Source of the DNA: Morchella semilibera | Lineage: Eukaryota; Ascomycota; Pezizomycetes; Pezizales; Morchellaceae | Reading direction: 5' to 3' | Assembly: GCA_009192285.1 (NCBI GenBank) | Contig: CM018604.1 | Span: forward strand, 3,950,580-4,014,579 | DNA: 64,000 nt | In this document: one piece after another, positions 23,401 through 35,909 of the stretch | Position numbering within the stretch: the stretch's first letter is position 1 | Layout of the letters: every line of letters starts with the position of its first letter | Notes under the pieces: generated by a model | What the model was told of the DNA's origin: nothing | The model's input: only the letters and a program-made list of their open reading frames with translations | The model's database searches: none | Made by a program: the position numbers and the translations under genes

Positions 23401-26400
23401 AAGTCCAATTACAAGTAAAACACAACCCCCTTGAGTGCCTTTGCTGACAGTGATATTGATAAAGATGATAAATGCATCACTATTTACTAGGGCCTAGCCG
23501 TAGAGACACCAGCCAGGATGTAAGTTAAAAAAAGTCCTCTTGCCTACTAAATGTAGATTAGTTCTTTTGAGGTAACAAATGCAGCAACTGATAGGCCGAC
23601 GCATTCCCACGGCCTGAGAGCATCCAGGTTCCCGCCTCCTCCGCCACTTAACTCAGCGAGTCGACGCCCGAGAATCGGCCAGAGTGCTCCTTACCAAATT
23701 TTCTGAAGTGGGTTAAAGTTATCTAGTTTCAGTACCCTTCCTTCTAGCTACTCTAACAATCAAAGGGTCTGAAGTATTTGTGGCAAAGTCCACACCTTGG
23801 AGCTCCAACCATCAGGAGGGGCCGAAGTGGTCAACCTTTGGGTAAATATTTAATAATCCTCTTGACATATTCCATATTCTAAGAGAATTGGTATTTAGGT
23901 CGGCCATTTCAACCGTTTCATTTCGGTGGTGTTGCCTACGTAGCTACCTACATGAAAGGGCGGGCGCCTGGGCCGCTGTATTGGCTACAATGTATGTTGG
24001 GCTCCTTTTCTCTGATAGAGATGAGAAGGTTCTATCCTGTGGTGGCTTCTGCTGTTGTATCCTCGCATCTAATCTGGTCTAGTAGGTTGTGAACGCATGC
24101 GAATGGACCGTGCCTGGCCTGGCGCTACAAAACCTGGCCAGGCCGTTTGATGTACGTGCCTTTCCGCCTCTCTCAGCACCTAACTATCGCTAATACCTAT
24201 ATAGCTCAAAATCGAGACAAGCAGGAGCCCCCTAACTAAACCTATCCCGCGAACCGTCTTTGAAGACCCGCAATCGGAATCTAGCGGAATGAAAGAGATA
24301 TTGGAGCGAGCCGGGAGCCGCAAAGAAAGGATTTCCGGCTCCTACCACACCCAGGAATTTCAATTTAGAGCTACGGCTGTTGTCTTCTGTCAATCTCCAT
24401 TTCTATGGGGGAGACAGGAGTTGTCTTTGTCATTAAAAGTGACAAAATCTCCTCAATTTGCCTTACCGTTGTTATCGAGAGACCCCGCAGCCGGGGTACA
24501 CGGTACCCTTCTCCATCAAGTTTAAAAACATTCCATTCTGCATTTATATATCTCACTTAATTGATTTATGGTCTTTATTATATTCCTCATTAATAGAATC
24601 CTTAATCATTGGCCTTCCTTTAAACTCCCTTGAATCATTTACTGCATATCATTTGCGCATGCTCTCTTTCCTGTTTAGTGTTATTTCGTTTATATATACA
24701 CAACACCGTTTCCCAAATTCGTCCAACCCAGACCTCGGCTTACATAGGAGTATCCTCTTGCTGGCCATGGGCAGGTCAAAGGTGTAGTAGAATTCATTCC
24801 ACCCGGTGATTGATGAATGGCAAGTTGAATCATAAGTACTCACTCGGTCGCCTCTGCCGCCCCGGGGGATGGGTGGGATGGAGATTGATGCTGAGCGGCT
24901 ACTTAAGAAATTTGCGATACGCTCAGTCCGAGTTGTGTCTTCTATATAAGCCGACACGTGACCAAGTAACCATTGCGCCGGAGTTGTGTTTCGTTGTAAT
25001 TGAGCATAAATGATCACATGGAACTATCACTCCTTTACGATCACCTACGTATTTCTACTATATTAAGATCAGGAATTGGCTGGATACACTACGTTGCAAT
25101 GACTGGCAAATAAAACAAAACAAGCACAGCGACAGTGCCCGAGAATTACTTTTACCGTCATGGTTTATCACTCGGCTGCACATTGGGTCGTTGCCTCCTT
25201 GTTGTCGCACAGGGCAACAAGCACATGAGCTTTAGATAGTACAACTATAGCCTATATATCGATTGTTGAAGCCTCTTCTCAGGGATACATTCTTCCTCTA
25301 CTAGTATAATCTCGATACTCATATAATGCCAACTTTTCCCTCAATCCTCGCCACGCATCCCCACGAGGCTCATTCCCCTTCCTAACTAGCATTCACCCTA
25401 GACGCACTGCCCCCATATCTAAGCCTACTCCGAAGTATGGTTTAGCATTCAATCATCTCTGATCCCCCTATTCCGACCCTTAAAAATATTCTTTTTCTAT
25501 TCCTCCCTTCGCTGCATGATATAATCCCATTACCATCCATCTTCTTCACCGCCATGAAGGGGGTCTGATTTTCTTTTCCTTCGAGGGGTGAATTGTTTCA
25601 TGTTGGACGGGCATCAACTCTCCCCCGCTCACTGCAGACCTCAAAGATCAGGCTGGCTTGCCATCACGGGCCCCCGAACAGGCTCCATTCCAATTATCAA
25701 AGGAACCGATTTGTCCCTGAGTGTTGTTTCAACAACCCCTGATCAACATCTGCCTCCTGACCTTCCGTCTTCTCTGGTGAGTGCTCGCTTTCTCTATGCA
25801 ACAACCCCTTCTAACACTCTCTCCGCAAGAGGGGGCCTAACTAACAAGATTCAAGTACATGAAAAGAAAAATTCCATGAGCTCTCTACCCACTCCTGGAG
25901 GAGCTCTCGCAGCATACGCTCAGAGCTGGTGCCCTTGGAGGGCTTGTGGAAGACGGGGCCAGGAAATACGGGTCTATCTCTCAAGTCCATTGGAAGAGAT
26001 GGACGATCGTGTTGGGTATAGGGAATGAGAGACCGTTCTCCGGTCTCTCTTCCCCACTTCACCGCCAACAGCCCAGGCTGCTCCTGGCTGTGATCCTGAG
26101 TTGGGGTGCTGTTAAAAGATGTAGGTTCGTTAACACTCCAGTAGTTCGCAGAAATGCAAATTTCAAAACACTTAACGAGTATGACAGTAGGTATTCTACG
26201 CTTTATCAAGGGCCCACAGGTTGCATATGGGGCGAGCCCATTCGGCTCAAATACGTCATGACAATGCTCCAGTCAAGAAGAGCTGTAAGTGAGGAAGCAT
26301 AGTCTATATTTTAATAATTGAACTAAGGTATCATGCTTTATAGATATGATGAGCCCTCTACCTAAGGAAAACGAGGGAAGCCATTCACTCCTTGGCGGTT

Positions 26401-27202
26401 CCAACCGGATGGCGCGCCACAGGGGTGAGGGGGTACGACCCAGATGCTCCATAGGGTGGTGGGCTGCCCTGCAGAGTACGATATAACACCCTACCTCTTA
26501 GAGGCTACATCTGAAATAGCCTAACAAGCAATAGAGTGCTAATTAATATTGACCCCACAGCCTTCTTAAACTAGGGGCAGCCCGGTGGAGAACATAGGTG
26601 TCTGCTATCTGTGGTTGCTACCTGCGTCCTTTCCCGCATAATCTGCTAGAACCTCAGAAAGCATTTCTCTACCTCCTGCACAGTCTCGCTATAAGCACTT
26701 TCCCATGTGGGTGTGCTGCCGGCTTCCCACCCGATGCGATTGAGGTATGAGACCTAGGTACTATAAATGAGTGATGATAGTCATTGCTATGGTGTATTGA
26801 ACTGACTGTATGGCCAAGAGCCTTACCCTTGGTTTATAGCTCTATGGTGGCGCTGTAATGCAAAGCCCTGAGTACCAATCGATCCTCGATTCACCACCTC
26901 TAGGGTGGGAAGGAGACGAGAGGCCTACCCGATTGGTTGGAGTGATCAGCTTGTCCACTCCTGTGGTTTCCCAAGACCTAGAGTACCAATCTGTCCAATA
27001 ACCAAGACTGTCACAAGAAATCGGGGGCTCTCCAGTTTAGGAAACAATTGGTCGCTGGACCTGGGGAGAAGCCTACTCCCGCTATTTGATCTGTAAGTAG
27101 TAGTCTAGAATCCATCATGGAGGCACCCTTTAGCTGATAATGCAACTGGTACCCCTCAGGGTTGGTTGCTTCGAGAGCACCAAATCTAACCAAGGCGCGA
27201 GA

Positions 27203-27243
27203 GCTGCTCTACAGTCTGTAAGAGCTGCTCTGCAATCTGTAAA
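27203..27243 (+). repeat. Short tandem duplication
   Basis: Two near-identical units of about 21 bp, AGAGCTGCTCTACAGTCTGTA and AGAGCTGCTCTGCAATCTGTA, lie head to tail. Each contains the palindrome AGAGCTGCTCT (imperfect at its centre). Confidence 0.7.
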
Positions 27244-29110
27244 CCAGCACGAGACATGCGCGAGGGCACAAGCCCAAGCCCAAGCTTAAGCACTGGCCGT
27301 CTGGTATCCTGGAAGATGTTACTCAGAGCGAGATCTGACTAGACTTTATAGTTAGAATAAAGGCCTGTCTGATGCACCCTGACCCTACATGTAGTATTAG
27401 AAGTTAAATTCAACGCCCAAAATATAATTTGTAAACAGTGTGTTCCAAATGTTTCCCCTTAAACGAAGGAACCCGCTTATCAGATTCATCTCTATATCAA
27501 GGCTACGTATGTTCTATGGCGGACACCACCGTCTTATCAAATCAGGATCTTGATCGCGGTGAGATGGTACCCAACCACAAAATACGGGGGGTATTTTGAA
27601 ATACCGTCAGACAGTCTATATCCTTCATGAATTTCAGGTATCACTTAAAATGGTTTAAATACGTATACGTGCCTTAGATCAACTTAAATTAAATATAAAA
27701 AAAAGAAGGGCTTAGTGTCAGCCCCTGGTAGCGATTTAGGCTAGAAACACCACCGTCAATCAATGTGGCGGATAGAGCCAGCTCACCCCCGCTCGCCTAT
27801 TCACTGTCCATACAATCATACTTGGCCGCACTTTGGCCCGGGGGTGCCGCGGCGGGTGGCGGGGTTTACAAGCACACAGATTTTGTTACATTCTGCATAC
27901 CTTGAGGACTTTATATCTAGTATAATCAACGGCACGCAATGTGTATTCTTACTCTCATTCCGCGAGAACATATATAGGCATACATATACAACACATTGAG
28001 TTTTATCCCTATAGCTATGTATGTAGGTATGGCAGATATATATATACTCGGGCAGAAAGCACTTTTGAAGTCAACATTGCAAGCTTTCCTGCTTGGGCGC
28101 GGCGGATCTGGTTAAACTACTATGTAAGTAATAGGCCCAGGGTGGGGGGCAGGTTACAACGAGTGAGGTCCTATATTAGCTATGATATCGGAGAACTAGA
28201 GCCCTGGGCCAGCTGCAGGGCAAGAAGGTTGGTTGCAGAGGCTGTGGACTGGCGGTTACAAACACATACACACCCACTCAAATGAATCAGTGACAAAGCA
28301 CCAGCCAGAGCTTTAAATACGTTGTGTTCGGTGACTTTGCTTAGGATGAGGAGTTTACGTACACTGTATTTAACACAACCCCCCTTAAAAACCTACTTCT
28401 CTCTTACCCTGCATCCTCTGACCTCAATTTATCGAGTTGTTCCCAGGAAGCTTTCCATCAATTGATCGATGTAAGATATAATTGTTGATCTCGGCAGCTC
28501 CCTTTTCTGCTATGTCTAAGGCTGAAATGAGAGCAAGCCCTCATCCATCTATTCAATTTCACCGGTCATCTGCCGGCGTCCTACAGCTCATTGCCTTGGC
28601 TGCTTGCAAGTAAGAGAGACGGGGTTGTCTCCGGCTCACCAAGGTCAGATTCTCTCTACCCTCTGTACAAAGGTGCGTTCCTAATATTTATCTTTAGCAG
28701 GCGGGCTTCTCAAGTCGAATATCCACCCGGCTGTTAGCACTCATCTCTAAAGTGCACCAGTGACCGTCACCGAATTCATAAAACGCCAGTGGCAAATAGC
28801 GACTTTCTTTCAACGCTAATACTCAGAGCTGAGAAGGTAGCTAGCTGACGATCCCTTATACTGGCAGCAAACCTGCTGATGAACATGAGAGCAATTAACT
28901 AACTAACCAGGTTCCCACTAAGCACAAGCATACCTCCATCGCTCACATTAAAACAAAATTCTCCGGTCCGCGTACGTACACCTTCACAGATCCGAGGGTG
29001 TTGGCCCTCCAGCATCCCATGTAATTCTCACCGGCTGCTGGGTTAAATACTTTTTTAGAAGCTTACAGCTTTTCCAGGTGCCGGTGGAGGGGGAATTTGG
29101 GATTTACCCC

Positions 29111-29499
29111 ATGTCCGCTCTTGCTGATATATTAGCTACCGGAGGGATGGGGGTTTCTTTAACCCTCTACGTTGAATCCGCCGGGGGTGCTGGGGGAATA
29201 TCATGGCTCTGGAAAGGTCATGTTGTAAGCTCACCCCAAACCCAAACATGTTACTCCAATACTCATTAATTGTACAGGTAGTAAAGACATGCAAGATTGT
29301 TTCATCTGTTCCGGGTTGGTCTGCAGTGGTATGTCTGATTATACTCTACAGCGAACCACTTGAAGTGGAGCCCATCCCTGGCAGATCTTCAGTGCTTCTG
29401 TTTCTGCCCCATAATTCTTGGTTCTCCCTATCTCACTCGCATTTGTATAACATCATGTATATATTAAATGCTTCAAGAGGTTCTAACGCTGAAGTTTAG
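29111..29499 (+). CDS. Possible two-exon gene or gene fragment (about 111 aa)
   Basis: An open stretch from ATG 29111 reaches a clean donor, GTAAGC, at 29225. A 53-nt intron ends TTGTACAG at 29277, and the next frame continues in phase 0 to a stop at 29499. Both halves look protein-like, and the second has hydrophobic runs. The frame is also open upstream to a possible acceptor (TTTTCCAG at about 29070-29077), so more exons may precede it. No family is recognised and there is no paralogue here. Confidence 0.25.
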
Positions 29500-30297
29500 T
29501 CCGGTATCACCGTCCCTGTTGCTTCCCTCCTAAACTTACGTAGACAAATAGTAAGTAGCCAAATTTCAATCAAGCTCCATATCATTTGTGATACCAAGTA
29601 CTGACATACTAAGAGCCTCTATTACTTTGTTGTAGTCCGGTAGACAGCACTGTATGATACCACCCCCACGGATATCAGGGTATGGTCTGTCCTACTATCA
29701 TTACCTCCATGTAGCAAGAACGTGTTTTGAGGTTTAACTAGTATCTGGGGTGCTTCCTTCTGCCATCATGGCCTGATATATCGAGAGGGCATCTAGCTGG
29801 TGAGAAGGTCAGAAGTCAAACCTCCGTATTGTCCTTTCTGTAGTAGATTACTAACATGTACAGACTTAAGAGATTGCCCGACCAGAGCTATCGACGGCTG
29901 CGGTTGTAGGTTAGATGCAAGCATCCGTAACTACCAAAGGCTATCTTAGAGGTACTAAGATTTATGTAAAACCAAGTAGCCCTCGCTCGTTTTCCTCTGC
30001 AATAACCCGAGGGCCTCGAAGAGGTCAACGAGGCGGTACCTTAGGCGTTCTTACTATCCTTAGCTCGAGGTGCCATGCAGGCCCAGTTTCTTTCAATGCA
30101 TCCTCTGTACATGTTAGACCTTCAATTAATCAGAACCTGCTAGAAATAGTTTAGTAGACGGGCACAGCTTTAAGATGTGGCGTGCCAAGTGAGAAAAGCC
30201 CGGCACCTAGACAATAAAATCCTCCATTACTTAAAAAGACTTTGTTAAAATGTTCATACATACAGTCTCGGGAATGGGGGTAAAAATGTAACCGTGG

Positions 30298-30416
30298 GGC
30301 TACGGTATTTAGTCCAGGATACCAATTTAAACCAGCACCGTAAGTAGAATACCCTATCGATACCGCATCAATACCGTATTCTTACAGAATCACTGGCGTA
30401 ATGACTAAAATACGAT
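30298..30416. repeat. Fold-back sequence, about 120 bp
   Basis: CGGTATTTAGTC near the left end pairs with GACTAAAATACG near the right. Inside, GTAAGTAGAATACC pairs with GGTATTCTTAC-like sequence. The arms are imperfect. It may be a decayed MITE. Confidence 0.35.
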
Positions 30417-31133
30417 AGTCAATTTCTGCCCATTTCCGGTACTATAGATGGATTTAGTTGCCAGATTCATGTATAGACAGTTGCGAATAACGTCTTTTAG
30501 CATAGCACTCTCATCACAATCTCATTCACATCATTAGGTTTAGGGCATCAAACCTTTTCTAGTATCAAGAATCATAGACTAATAAAAATCTCTTTCCACA
30601 CACCTCAACGTCCTACAGTGTCGGGAAGATCGCACACTGGTAGGATAAAGCAAATTAAAGGCACAGTGAAATTTAAGGAAAATAAAAGGCGCGCATAGTG
30701 GACGTGCAGTCGCCATCCGAAGGTCGTGTAGAGTACCTGTTATAAAGCAGTGGGAGGGAATGTGTATATTATCACGAGGGGCGGGCAGTGGGGGGGAAGG
30801 GTAGCGCTGATATGGAAGAAGGATTTTGTTTCGCAGCTATATACGTATATAGGACGGTTCGTTATGATAACGTACATATACATAGGACTGGGGGTTACCA
30901 CCTCGCGACCGCGGGTTGTGTAAGTTTTGATCCTCTAGTCCTCTCTATGGTAGGTACATACATGTAATCATGTACTCTAGTTACGGGGGCCTTCAGCCCT
31001 CCCCCCAATCCCCGCCAGTTTGGCCTTTCATTTCCTGTGGTGCAATTCAGTTCACAGTTGTTGATGCGTTGCCAAGGAAAAGATCTTTCCACAAATGGGG
31101 GGCCCATAAACTAGAACGACACAAACAAAGGCA

Positions 31134-31212
31134 TCGTGGCGTGGCCTAGTGGTAATACACTGGGCTTCGTCATATGACCACGACAGGTTCAAATCCTGGT
31201 GGGAGCAGTGAT
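31134..31212 (+). repeat. tRNA-like (SINE-like) sequence
   Basis: TGGCCTAGTGGTAATAC is a good A box and GGTTCAAATCC is a near-perfect B box 46 nt downstream, with a four-pair T stem. The acceptor ends do not pair and the anticodon region is a palindrome (GTCATATGAC) rather than a normal stem-loop. I read it as a tRNA-derived SINE or pseudogene. Confidence 0.45.
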
Positions 31213-32339
31213 GAGAATGCCCAATATGGTAGCGACGCTCTTGAGGGATGAGTACTCACTCACATAAGTCTTTTGCTGCCGGCTTTTTTATCATTTAATA
31301 GTTTTTTTAGCCCCGAATGCTCTGTATAGTTCGGCGGATGGTGTGCCAGAGACTAGGGGTGCTTCTCTACATTGAAATATGGATACCAAGTTTCCCTGGG
31401 CTTCCAGTACAGCTGTTATTGGAGGCTACGCCCCCCCCCCCACCCCTTCGTGAGTCTGTATGCATTCTTCCTCTGTCCCCTCATTTATACCTTTTGGGTA
31501 GAGTTTTGGTATTCTCATGTGTCGTGCTTAGTCAAATATGTACCCTAGTAGTGCCCGACCAATCATATTACAGAAACTTCAAAACGGATGTAATCCAGTA
31601 CATAATAGATACATAAGCCAGTAGATGATCTGTGCAGGGCGAGGAGGCTCGTCGGTAGACGCGGCTCCATGACTGGCCAGCAAGAGTACTAAATGTATTC
31701 CGGTTGTAAGAGGTCCATGAACAAGGGTCGGAAGTCAAGACCCTGAAACGTACAATTGGTTCCCTGGGGGATTGAAGTATTGATTTAGCCAGTACCATCA
31801 TAACTCTCGATATAGTTGTTCGTAGTAGGATAGAGTGATTTTGACAGATTGGGAAAATATGCTAGCAAGTTCTACACTGTTCCCGGAATCACCGAGCACC
31901 CCCCTCCCCCTTTATGACTGTATACGCTGGAGGAATGTAATTCGATTATATATTATGTGTTATCTTTTTCTTTTGTTGTCACGACAAACACATTAATTGC
32001 AAGGAGGAAATATGACAACCAAATGATTTTAATTGTCTTCACAAGCCAGAAGTCCAGGTATTTCACTTAGATAAATAAGTATTCAAGCAACACCATGCAA
32101 TGCATATGATCCGTCCTACCATCAGGCCTACGCCACCGAAAACCCAGCATAGAACGCCCCATCCGCAAACAGAAATATACCCCCCTACGACGAAACAGCA
32201 AAATTAAGAACAAGAGAAACAAAAACCCTCCCAATGATACCGAATGATCCCGTATAGCCGTTACTCCATAAATGTCGTTTCCCGTTGTTCGTTGAGGGGG
32301 GTCTTGTCTCTTGTGATGTGGTTTCGCGCGGCGGCCAAC

Positions 32340-32762
32340 CTATTCCCACCAAACCCCATGCCCTATGCTTGATCAGCCAAAGAAGGATAACTTATGAGGA
32401 GATAAAGGTGTGGAGGTCATGGACTTACAACGGGGAATATGCACTTTTGGTTTCAAGGTCTTGAAAATCCCATACCCTCGCTTTGCCTTCGCCTTGGTGA
32501 TGTCCCACAATGAAGGTTCTGGAATGCGGCCCGGGGGTAAAATTGTAACGACAGCACCAACTATCGTAACCTGAGGTGGAAAGTGGATAGTAGTCTGCAT
32601 GAGGTCCCAGAAAACACCAGTAGGGTTCCGTAAAGATCCGTGGCCATAAATATGCATGATATTATTATCATCTCGCGTCATGCCTGTGAACAGTATGATA
32701 GTGGGCGGGAAGGTATCGGATGTGGGGTGAATCAAGGATCTAAACTGGGCGCGATTCGACAT
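32340..32762 (-). CDS. G8: orphan small protein, two exons (118 aa)
   Basis: Function unknown. Exon 1 is 32762-32429 (111 codons plus one base), intron 32428-32363 (66 nt, donor GTAAGT, acceptor AAGCATAG), and exon 2 is 32362-32340, adding W-H-G-V-W-W-E. Without splicing the frame runs 18 further codons, to 129 aa. Exon 1 is protein-like with hydrophobic blocks (TIILFTG, VTIVGAVVTILPPG) and a basic stretch (KAKAKRGYGIFKTLKPK). Its segment RNPTGVFWDLMQ recurs as RNPIGVTRFWRNMQ in the broken copy just upstream. The exon 2 choice is less certain than exon 1. Confidence 0.5.
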
Positions 32763-32995
32763 TGAGAGATAAAGAAATGTTGTTCTGAGGGGATTTCTTT
32801 AGACACAGAGTTTATGGAAATGAATAGATATGGCCTCTTGCAGGAATATTTTGGGAGGGGGGGGGGGGGGCGTGAAGTCGTAGAGTATGTAGGGTGTAAA
32901 GAAATCCACAATGGAGGAGCCTGTTGGGCGTTGATGTTCACTGGTAGGGAACTGGTATTAATGTGACGTACGACATTCGAGTGATCTTTCATGAG

Positions 32996-33343
32996 CTAAT
33001 TGGAGGAACCCTGCATATTCCGCCAGAACCTTGTTACACCAATTGGGTTCCGCACCATGATAGTCGGCGATTGAAATGTGCTATAATCTATCCCACTCCC
33101 AAAGTAACGGACCAAATTGTTTGTATAATCTTGGTGATCTCGGCGATATATAGCCCGTGCATCACCGGGTGTAGAAATTATAATGGATGAGTACAAAGTA
33201 GTGAAATTATAATAATTATAATTTACGAAACATAAGAGCGTATTGGATATCACTAAGATAGGGATTGGGGAATGTGCATGATAGCCCGTGATCGATATCC
33301 TTGAAGGGGCAGCTTGGCCCGTTTCCGCCTCCCGGGGGTCCAT
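32996..33343 (-). pseudogene. Broken duplicate of G8
   Basis: Only the 3' part of this frame is clearly related to G8: RNPIGVTRFWRNMQ matches RNPTGVFWDLMQ, at DNA level as well as in the protein. The reading ends three codons later, where G8 continues for about 50 residues. The N-terminal part has no counterpart in G8 and includes AT-rich low-complexity sequence. A head-to-tail duplication on the same strand, with the upstream copy decayed, fits best. Confidence 0.45.
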
Positions 33344-34046
33344 AGGAGCTCGCCAGAGACCCGCAAGGACACCAAGTCTGGGCCTTGTCTACTTATATAA
33401 GAGGTACCTTCTACGATCTTTGATATATCTACACATATCTATGTATGTGCTGCATTTTGTAATCATTAGTCTTTACCAAGATAATTATGATTATAAACGT
33501 TCCAAGGACAATATCTGTGGTAGGACCTGAATTAGCTATTCTAGTCAACATCATAGTGAAATGAAGCTTAGTTAAATACGAGTGATGGCTTGCGATGCAC
33601 TCAATTGACGGCGGAGAATTTCGTATATATGGGTGACAGCTCATGTCTAGAGGCTATGCTACAACCCAATTGCAATGATAAAGCACTGATGTCCCATGGA
33701 CTAGTAGGGATATGTAATGTGTTACCTATATTGCTATCACTGATTCATTGGGACGATATCTTCATATGAAGGGTTCGTAATACCGAATCGCTAATCGGAA
33801 GACATGTGTTCTAAAGAAAGTTGCAACGTTTCATTCGAAAGAGACAGCTGGTTTAACAGGTATTGAACTCGAGACAGATAGGGAATACACGAAGCTCCTC
33901 CCATACCCAACTGACATTGCTCCTCCGCATTAGTCCCTGAGTGCATCTAGCAAGTGCATTAGCCTCCGCATCTGACAGTCAAGAGCTTTCTGCAACTCCA
34001 TACCTTTAAATGTTCCGATATTCCAGCTCCGAGCAGCTGTCACTAC

Positions 34047-34331
34047 TCAAAGAATCCACTTCTCTCTCATTTCCTCCATCTTTGAAGCAATCTCCGACTG
34101 AAGGGCAGCCAACTCCTCACTTGTCTTGTCGAGGCGTTCCTTCAAGAAGAAGTCCTCGAAGTCCTGATGTTGCTGGAAGGCCTTCTTCATCTTGGGACTC
34201 AATTTACCGACTATCTTGAGGTCCTCGGCACGGTTTTCGGTGTGTTCCTTGTACCGTTGGCTATAATTCTGGAGCTTCTCGCGTAGATATCTTACGCGCT
34301 CAAGAAGCTGGGGGGTAATGAATCCGCACAT
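34047..34331 (-). CDS. G9: small coiled-coil orphan protein (94 aa)
   Basis: Function unknown. This is an intact short frame starting at the ATG at 34331. The whole protein is rich in Glu, Lys, Leu and Gln and predicted helical. Residues 65-92 (ERLDKTSEELAALQSEIA and on) have heptad-like Leu spacing typical of a coiled coil. It ends E-K-W-I-L. An upstream exon is possible because a pyrimidine-rich tract ending in CCAG precedes the ATG. It lies in the second orphan array, on the same strand as G8, G10 and G11. Confidence 0.6.
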   Translation of the reverse strand: MCGFITPQLLERVRYLREKLQNYSQRYKEHTENRAEDLKIVGKLSPKMKKAFQQHQDFEDFFLKERLDKTSEELAALQSEIASKMEEMREKWIL

Positions 34332-35387
34332 TGTATAGGTGTGACCTGGTTTAACGAGCGTGGGGGGTTGAATAGAGTCTAGGTGAGTGAGCGGTGAGGG
34401 AGTTGGCGATGAAGCGTCAACCAGTGATGGGGCCTTCGAAAAGGAACGTGGGTACGTGGAGATACACGATGTTGTTGTGATGGATAATGTTGTTGAAAGA
34501 ATGTTGGTAGCTCTTAAGGGATTTAATCAGAAGCCCGAGCGAGAAGTTCAATGTTGCCAAGTCTGGGTGCAGGTGATCTGATAGCTGGGGCCGGAGAATC
34601 TTTACACAGGATGATAGTACATGTAAGTACAATATGCGCACGGGAAGCTGAGTTAGGGCATGTAGGTGAACAATACATACATCCCTACTCTACCTCTACA
34701 TGCCCAATCTAGGATGCTCCCGCGTAAGAGGATTTATAATGAGTATTCTGTGTAAGGGGAAATAGAGATGGGACGTTAGAGTGCTACTGACACTAGGGCG
34801 AGGAAGTTAACATTCAATATACCACATAGAATACATGCAAGTCGTTAATTTGGATATCTCATAAAGTGGTACGGTTCGAATACTTGGGGTGGTGGGGTCG
34901 CCTGCGCAGGGTACCGGTCGTGTTTTACAACATATCGAAAGATAAAGGGAAGAAAATGCAATGAAGGTTATGAAATAGAGAGAGAACATTTAACACAAAT
35001 CATGGCGATGCTAATCGGCATTGCGCCCATGCATGAACCTAAGCATCACCCACCACACCGATTCTCGATCCCCTTAGATACTTTGCGAGATCCTTCTTCA
35101 ACTACTTCCAAGGGTCTTCTCATCGCTATCCCGCGGCCTCACCGAGCTCACACCGAACATTTATTGCGGAATGTGCCCGCAAAGACTCTACTGCACTCCT
35201 CTGCACCTCTTAGTACAACTCTAACCCCCCCCTACCACCTTTACCGCAAAAAACTGCAACGGAACAGATAAATGCATGCGAAATACAGTTAAGATTTGAT
35301 TCTAAATTTTCCAGAAACTATAGAGGTGGGAATAGGTATAGACAGAGAGATTACTTCTGTGACCTACATGGTAGGCTAGCCTGATAT

Positions 35388-35909
35388 CTATGCGTTCCCC
35401 CCGTTCAACTGGGCAGAACCCACCACCGTATGGCTCCCGTCTATTCCCGGAACCTCCGGGTTGATACTCCTTATTGCTTCGTCTGCTAACCTTTCCTCCA
35501 GGGACTGAATTTGAAGCCTTGCCCTAAGCATACTCATCGCAAAGATGTCTCGGTTTCGCTTAATGGCAATCTCAGCCAGCTCCAATGACTTTCTGATCTC
35601 GTGTCGGGGGAGATTGAGGTATAGTAGCTCAGGACGGTTTTTAAAGACCTTAATGTAGCAGAAACGGTCGTCTTCGACGTCTCTCATTTTTTCTATGTAG
35701 GCGAGTTGCTCGGTGGACACATTGCGTTGGTGGTTATTGTCGTTGATCACATCCTCGAGCCGTGTTACCTCCACCAAGATGGCATCGATGCTGGGCGTCG
35801 TTCTTCCTTCGGGCTTCGGGAATGCAGGGTATCCGTCGGCGATTGTTGTCAGGTCGTCTTTATCAGTGGGGGGGTCTCTGGCAGGGTTTTGGGGACCGTC
35901 GTTCGGCAT
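35388..35909 (-). CDS. G10: helical orphan protein (173 aa)
   Basis: Function unknown. Intact frame from the ATG at 35909 (context CTACCACAATGCC). Residues 1-40 are polar and Pro/Asp-rich, with PARDPPT at residues 9-15, a heptapeptide that also occurs near the N terminus of G12. Residues 42-150 are helical and charged (EIRKSLELAEIAIKRNRDIF, LQIQSLEERLADEAIRSI). The tail is Gly/Asn-rich. No Trp motif is present. Confidence 0.7.
   Translation of the reverse strand: MPNDGPQNPARDPPTDKDDLTTIADGYPAFPKPEGRTTPSIDAILVEVTRLEDVINDNNHQRNVSTEQLAYIEKMRDVEDDRFCYIKVFKNRPELLYLNLPRHEIRKSLELAEIAIKRNRDIFAMSMLRARLQIQSLEERLADEAIRSINPEVPGIDGSHTVVGSAQLNGGNA

Larger units (their letters stand above)
16906..32339. 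other. 15-kb gene-poor block between the two orphan arrays
   Basis: No intact gene is convincing. Short protein-like scraps occur at 19287-19535, 24830-24950 and 29111-29499, along with tRNA-like sequences, fold-backs and small tandem duplications (for example 27203-27243). This looks like old, decayed intergenic or transposon-derived DNA. Confidence 0.5.

Noticed and set aside
24830-24955. Protein-like stretch ending in MEIDAERLLKKFAIRSVRVV
   Set aside because: Interrupted by a stop, without a start or splice sites; opposed by an equally long antisense frame.
31134-31212. Functional tRNA gene
   Set aside because: A and B boxes are good, but the acceptor stem and anticodon arm do not form.
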